Shown here: piece after piece, positions 6,771 through 9,555 of the stretch
Layout of the letters: the number at the start of each line of letters is the position of its first letter
Numbering within the stretch: position 1 is the first letter of the stretch
DNA from: Candidatus Zixiibacteriota bacterium
GTDB taxonomy: Bacteria > SM23-81 > DAOVCL01
Assembly (NCBI GenBank): GCA_030670005.1
Contig: DAOVCL010000065.1
Span: 1 to 9,555 of the forward strand
Direction: 5' to 3'
Length of the DNA: 9,555 nucleotides
Program-made: the position numbers and the translations under genes
Notes under the pieces: model-generated
What the model was told of the DNA's origin: nothing
What the model saw: only the letters and a program-made list of their open reading frames with translations
Databases searched by the model: none

Positions 6771-6793
6771 TCCCGACCCAGAACGGGTCGGGA
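6771..6793. repeat. Perfect 9-base inverted repeat
   Basis: TCCCGACCC (6771-6779) and GGGTCGGGA (6785-6793) pair fully around AGAAC. It is a fourth distinct palindrome in the same cluster, unrelated in sequence to the others. Confidence 0.8.
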
Positions 6794-6807
6794 AGGGTGG
6801 GTAAAAC

Positions 6808-6882
6808 GAGATTGCTTCGTCGCTATGCTCCTCGCAATGACTATGCCCTTGCCTGTCATTGCGAGCGAAGCGAAGCAATCTC
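6808..6882. repeat. Long inverted repeat of the GATTGCTTCG...CGCAATGAC family
   Basis: The left arm (6808-6841) runs from GAGATTGCTTCG to CGCAATGAC. The right arm (6855-6882) begins GTCATTGCGAGCGAAGCG and ends CAATCTC. The outer 12 and inner 9 bases of the arms match exactly; the left arm carries about six extra bases. This wording is well known as a dispersed repeat in many unrelated bacterial genomes and candidate phyla. Its translation (VIASEAKQS and the like) often produces false gene calls. Confidence 0.85.
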
Positions 6883-6903
6883 CTGGCACCAAGGGTTTCT
6901 ACC

Positions 6904-6966
6904 GCACTTTAGTGCAGGTTTGGTTAGACCCACGGCTAAAGCCCTACCAACCCTCGACTAAAGTCG
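6904..6966. repeat. Three successive palindromes with a shared CT-WW-AG centre
   Basis: GCACT-TT-AGTGC (6904-6915), GGCT-AA-AGCC (6934-6943) and CGACT-AA-AGTCG (6955-6966) are short palindromes with different arms around the same centre, CT, two A or T, AG. They lie 18 and 11 bases apart. Different arms with a constant centre suggest related units whose stems changed in a compensating way. Confidence 0.7.
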
Positions 6967-7001
6967 GGTAGAAAAAACTGATTCCTATTTCTCTATCACC
7001 C

Positions 7002-7039
7002 CGATCTACGAACAACGAGCTACGATACACGATCTACGA
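7002..7039. repeat. Short direct repeats of CGATCTACGA
   Basis: CGATCTACGA occurs at 7002-7011 and 7030-7039, with GCTACGATAC between them, so the TACGA word recurs several times. It looks like low-complexity intergenic DNA. I cannot tell a binding site from drift. Confidence 0.5.
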
Positions 7040-7088
7040 TGGTGGTTTTTTCTATCCGTGAAATCCGCGGTTATTGTGTAATTCGGTT

Positions 7089-7535
7089 TTACCCATTGGA
7101 CAACCCAAAGCTTAAAAGCCGCAACAGAAAGTTGGTCAATATCCCTGCCCCCAGATCATCCACCATAATCCCCCAGCCTCCTTTCATTTCCTGGAGTCTG
7201 CCCAAAGGGGGAGGCTTGAGAATGTCAAACAAGCGGAAGAGGAGCAAGGCGGCCAAAAGGGTCATCAGGGAACGGGGAAAGGCAAAGAAGGCGACCATCA
7301 TTCCGGTCATCTCGTCGATGACAATGCGAGGGCTATCCTTTCCCAAGGTCTTTTCCGCTTCCTCTGAGGACCATACCCCCAGGAGGAGGAGAATGATGGT
7401 TAAAAGCAGGTAAAAAGGCCTGAAAGGGGTGAGAAACCAGCCCACCGCGGCTGCCACCAGGCTTCCCATCGTCCCTGGGGCCAGAGGGAAATAACCCATT
7501 CCCAGTCCGGTAGATATGATCAGGGAGGCCCTTAT
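7089..7535 (-). CDS. pgpA: Phosphatidylglycerophosphatase A, probable ATA start
   Basis: Removes the phosphate from phosphatidylglycerophosphate to give phosphatidylglycerol, the step after PgsA, in the inner membrane. Counting from ATG 7499 it shows YFPLAPGTMGSL (3-14), the acidic IDEMTGM (61-67), FRLFDILKPPPLG (88-100) and VDDLGAG (113-119), the usual PgpA blocks, with about three to four spans. ATG 7499 falls inside the conserved N-terminal segment STGLGMGYFPLAPGT, so the real start is earlier, yet the frame has no upstream ATG, GTG or TTG. The best candidate is ATA at 7535, overlapping the pgsA stop as ATAA, with AAGGGGG seven bases before it; this gives MRASLIISTGLG. CTG at 7523 is the alternative. 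Translation is probably coupled to pgsA. Enzyme identity is firm; the exact start is inferred. Confidence 0.88.
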   Translation of the reverse strand: MRASLIISTGLGMGYFPLAPGTMGSLVAAAVGWFLTPFRPFYLLLTIILLLLGVWSSEEAEKTLGKDSPRIVIDEMTGMMVAFFAFPRSLMTLLAALLLFRLFDILKPPPLGRLQEMKGGWGIMVDDLGAGILTNFLLRLLSFGLSNG

Positions 7536-8113
7536 CTCAGGACCCCCTTCAACGAAGAGGCATATTTTATCAGGTAGTCTATCCCGGTTATCACCGTGAG
7601 GATCATCACCACAAAGACCATCCCATTGTAGACCCTTGGCACCAAGGTCTGGTTCCAGGGATGATTGCTAATGCTGGCAAAGGTATCCTTAAGGTTAGTA
7701 AAGAGCAGAATGATGATGACGACTGTCATCTGTCCCCCGGTCTTCCACTTGGCCAATGGGCTGGGAGTTATCACTACCCCCTTGTAGGCAACCAAGGAGC
7801 GGAGGCCGGTGATCAAGAACTCCCTGAGGATGATTACCGAGACCATCCAGGTTTTTATATAGCCTGCAGCCACAAAAGCCACAAAGGCGGTAGAGGTGAG
7901 AAGCTTGTCTGCCAGAGGATCCATAAACTTCCCGAAGTTGGTTGTCACCCCTGTCTTTCTGGCCAGATAGCCATCATAGAGATCGGTGAAGGAAGCCCCT
8001 AAAAAGATCAACAGGGCTATGTAGTGGGACCAGGATCGGGGAATGAGGAAGAAGATGAGGAAGAAGGGGCTCAAGATGATCCTGGTCACGGTGAGTTTAT
8101 TTGGCAGGTTCAA
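7532..8113 (-). CDS. pgsA: CDP-diacylglycerol-glycerol-3-phosphate 3-phosphatidyltransferase
   Basis: Joins CDP-diacylglycerol and glycerol 3-phosphate to make phosphatidylglycerophosphate and CMP, the committed step to phosphatidylglycerol, in the inner membrane. The 193 residues are a normal length. The CDP-alcohol phosphotransferase motif is complete: D44-x2-D47-G48-x2-A51-R52-x8-G61-x3-D65-x3-D69. Further hydrophobic spans follow, including near 147-180. The start is TTG at 8113, which gives the classic MNLPNKLT beginning; a weak GGGGG site lies eight bases upstream, and the nearby ATG is out of frame and closes at once. The stop overlaps the probable start of pgpA. The barrel protein gene ends 68 bases upstream on the same strand, so it may be the first gene of the same transcript. 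Confidence 0.93.
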   Translation of the reverse strand: MNLPNKLTVTRIILSPFFLIFFLIPRSWSHYIALLIFLGASFTDLYDGYLARKTGVTTNFGKFMDPLADKLLTSTAFVAFVAAGYIKTWMVSVIILREFLITGLRSLVAYKGVVITPSPLAKWKTGGQMTVVIIILLFTNLKDTFASISNHPWNQTLVPRVYNGMVFVVMILTVITGIDYLIKYASSLKGVLR

Positions 8114-8181
8114 TTCATCTGCCCCCGCTCTAAGGTTCCAGTAACAATAAAGCCTGAAACTGGGGTAGTCAAGCAGAAACT

Positions 8182-9555
8182 TTAGAGGTTAAGGTCAAGT
8201 TGAACCACAATCTCAGATGTGGTATTCCCCCTCCTCTCCTCGTATCCTGTTCCCGTGGTCTCCTCTCCCCAGAAGAGGAAGTGGGAATACTTGAGGGAGA
8301 TCCAGATGGAGGCAAGGGGATTAAACCTTCCCCAGAGGTATAGCCTCCTCCCCTCTCCGAAAATGGGGAGGCTACGGATAACCCCTGGCAGTCCACTCTC
8401 ATATATCCAGATGCGGCTGTCGTAGGAATCTGTCTGAAAGAAGTAAACCCCACATCCAACTCTGGCCTTTCCCTTAGGGCGAACTATGAAGTCCAACCTG
8501 AGGAGGCTTCCTTTTTCTCTTTGGTTGTCTGGTAAGTCAACCCACAATCTCTCCCACCTCTGGCGGAATGAGATCACCCCTGATGGTTTCCAATCCATCT
8601 GAAGACGGAGGCCTCTCTTGCTGTAATCTTGATTGATGGGTCTTTTGTTCCCATATCTATCGGAGATCTTTGTGGCTAGCTCTCCTTTAGTCCCTGTTCC
8701 CCTTAGGCTAAGGTCAAACCCCTTAACGATCCTCCTCTTCAGGAGTATCAGGTATTTCTCTCCCTCCCAGGGCATAACCTGGTAATATCCCCTCCAGGGG
8801 TGTCTGAACAGGTCTAAATAGAACCTTAACTCCGTCTTGGGTAGAACTCTCAGTCTAAGGCCAAGATAGAACCCCTTTTCATTGGTGGGTCCGGAGTCAG
8901 AGAAGCCGCCGCAGTAGAGGTTCACAAAGGAGGGGGGATAATGACGATAGACCACAGTGGCCTCAACTTTTTCCTCTTCCAATTGAGTCCCTAATACCCA
9001 GGCTGAACTCTCCGGGGAGAAGGCCAACTCCCCAAATAGGTTTATAGCTCCAAGCTGAGCATCGAGATCGAGGCCTCCAACCCTCTTCTCCTTCCCCCGC
9101 AAGGAAAATCTCCTTCTTTCATAATCGGGGTTGAAGAGGCGAGGGCTGTATTGGCTGAGGTAAAAGGTAGAACCAAGTCTGAGAGGGGATATGGGATTAC
9201 CCTCTATCCTCAAACCGTATATCCTCTCTTTTAACCTGTTTCGTTTATCCTCCTCGGCCCCGGTGCGGTGATAACCACCCTGGTAAAGGGATGAGGCATA
9301 GCCATCCTCGGTTATGGTGGCATCCAATCTTCTATTTGAAAGGAAGGCGGAGATCATCAGGGATCTCCAGGAGAGCTTTAGCCCCAGCCCATTCAGGGAG
9401 TAGAGCTGATCCGTCGGGGTATAGGGGATGAGTCCCCTTCCCTTCCTCTTGACCCCTTGGATCACCTCCTCTCCCTTGTAGGAGCTATAGCCTGTCCAGA
9501 GGGTAAGCCCTTGGGCAAACTGGGCCTGGTAGTTGCCCAGGATGATTTGGATTGG
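8182..9555 (-). CDS. C-terminal part of an outer-membrane barrel protein, HHH/ComEA-like family
   Basis: Partial: the frame stays open to the right edge of the window, so the 5' end is missing and the GTG at 9465 is not the true start. The visible 457 residues alternate polar and hydrophobic residues with many Tyr, Trp and Arg, and end EIVVQLDLNL, as expected of a beta-barrel whose last strand closes the pore. The segment near the right edge (GNYQAQFAQGLTLWTGYSSY, then KRKGRGLIPYT) resembles the barrel region of large FCB proteins annotated as helix-hairpin-helix or ComEA-like. The helix-hairpin-helix part itself would lie outside the window. A role in DNA handling at the envelope is only suggested by that domain name. 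No frameshift is seen. Confident of a barrel, less so of the family. Confidence 0.7.
   Translation of the reverse strand, partial: PIQIILGNYQAQFAQGLTLWTGYSSYKGEEVIQGVKRKGRGLIPYTPTDQLYSLNGLGLKLSWRSLMISAFLSNRRLDATITEDGYASSLYQGGYHRTGAEEDKRNRLKERIYGLRIEGNPISPLRLGSTFYLSQYSPRLFNPDYERRRFSLRGKEKRVGGLDLDAQLGAINLFGELAFSPESSAWVLGTQLEEEKVEATVVYRHYPPSFVNLYCGGFSDSGPTNEKGFYLGLRLRVLPKTELRFYLDLFRHPWRGYYQVMPWEGEKYLILLKRRIVKGFDLSLRGTGTKGELATKISDRYGNKRPINQDYSKRGLRLQMDWKPSGVISFRQRWERLWVDLPDNQREKGSLLRLDFIVRPKGKARVGCGVYFFQTDSYDSRIWIYESGLPGVIRSLPIFGEGRRLYLWGRFNPLASIWISLKYSHFLFWGEETTGTGYEERRGNTTSEIVVQLDLNL

Larger units (their letters stand above)
6604..7088. other. Repeat-rich intergenic region without genes
   Basis: About 480 bases between the start of the transporter gene and the end of pgpA. 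No credible coding sequence is present. It holds at least seven palindromes or inverted repeats between 6677 and 6966 and a direct repeat at 7002-7039, each described separately. The end (7050-7070, ATCCGTGAAATCCGCGGTT) resembles another common intergenic repeat. No T-rich terminator for the pgsA-pgpA transcript is seen. Confidence 0.7.

Noticed and set aside
6708..6971. An 87-codon open frame on the plus strand
   Set aside because: It is a translation of stacked palindromic repeats; phrases such as VIASEAKQS are a known artefact of the GATTGCTTCG repeat family.
6677..7039. CRISPR array
   Set aside because: The repeats are unrelated palindromes with no constant repeat length or regular spacers.
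7039..8002. Plus-strand frames of 113-124 codons opposite pgpA and pgsA
   Set aside because: They are antisense shadows of two enzymes with complete active-site motifs.

Overview
The window looks like part of the chromosome of an uncultured Gram-negative bacterium, probably of the FCB superphylum or a neighbouring candidate phylum. This is inferred from three things: a C-terminal piece of an outer-membrane barrel protein of the helix-hairpin-helix (ComEA-like) type common in FCB genomes, a VIT/VWA surface protein, and long intergenic stretches packed with small palindromic repeats. No rRNA, tRNA, CRISPR array or complete mobile element is visible.

Left part (about 1-4331, + strand): a 270-base noncoding leader, then an ECF sigma factor, its membrane-bound zinc-finger anti-sigma factor (start overlapping the sigma stop) and, after a 78-base gap, a secreted VIT + von Willebrand A protein. 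The same promoter-like arrangement, GGAATA-N14/15-TTGTAT, lies in front of both the sigma gene and the VIT/VWA gene. This suggests that the sigma factor drives itself and the surface protein as one envelope-response module.

Middle (4332-4997): noncoding. It starts with a nested stem-loop structure in the 3' region of the VIT/VWA gene. Degenerate intergenic repeats follow, and then a structured block (4807-4920) that may be a remnant of group II intron RNA.

Next (4998-6573, - strand): a sodium-coupled transporter of the NSS/LeuT family. One base after its stop comes a 34-codon gene for a single-span membrane peptide resembling MetS, the small subunit of MetPS-type methionine/alanine importers. 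The pair is probably one two-component amino-acid importer.

6574-7088: about 500 bases with no credible gene. It holds a dense run of at least seven palindromes and inverted repeats of different families.

Right part (7089-9555, - strand): pgpA, pgsA and the 3' part of the barrel protein. PgsA makes phosphatidylglycerophosphate and PgpA dephosphorylates it to phosphatidylglycerol. pgsA appears to start at TTG. pgpA has no ATG/GTG/TTG that keeps its conserved N-terminus; the best-placed start is an ATA overlapping the pgsA stop.
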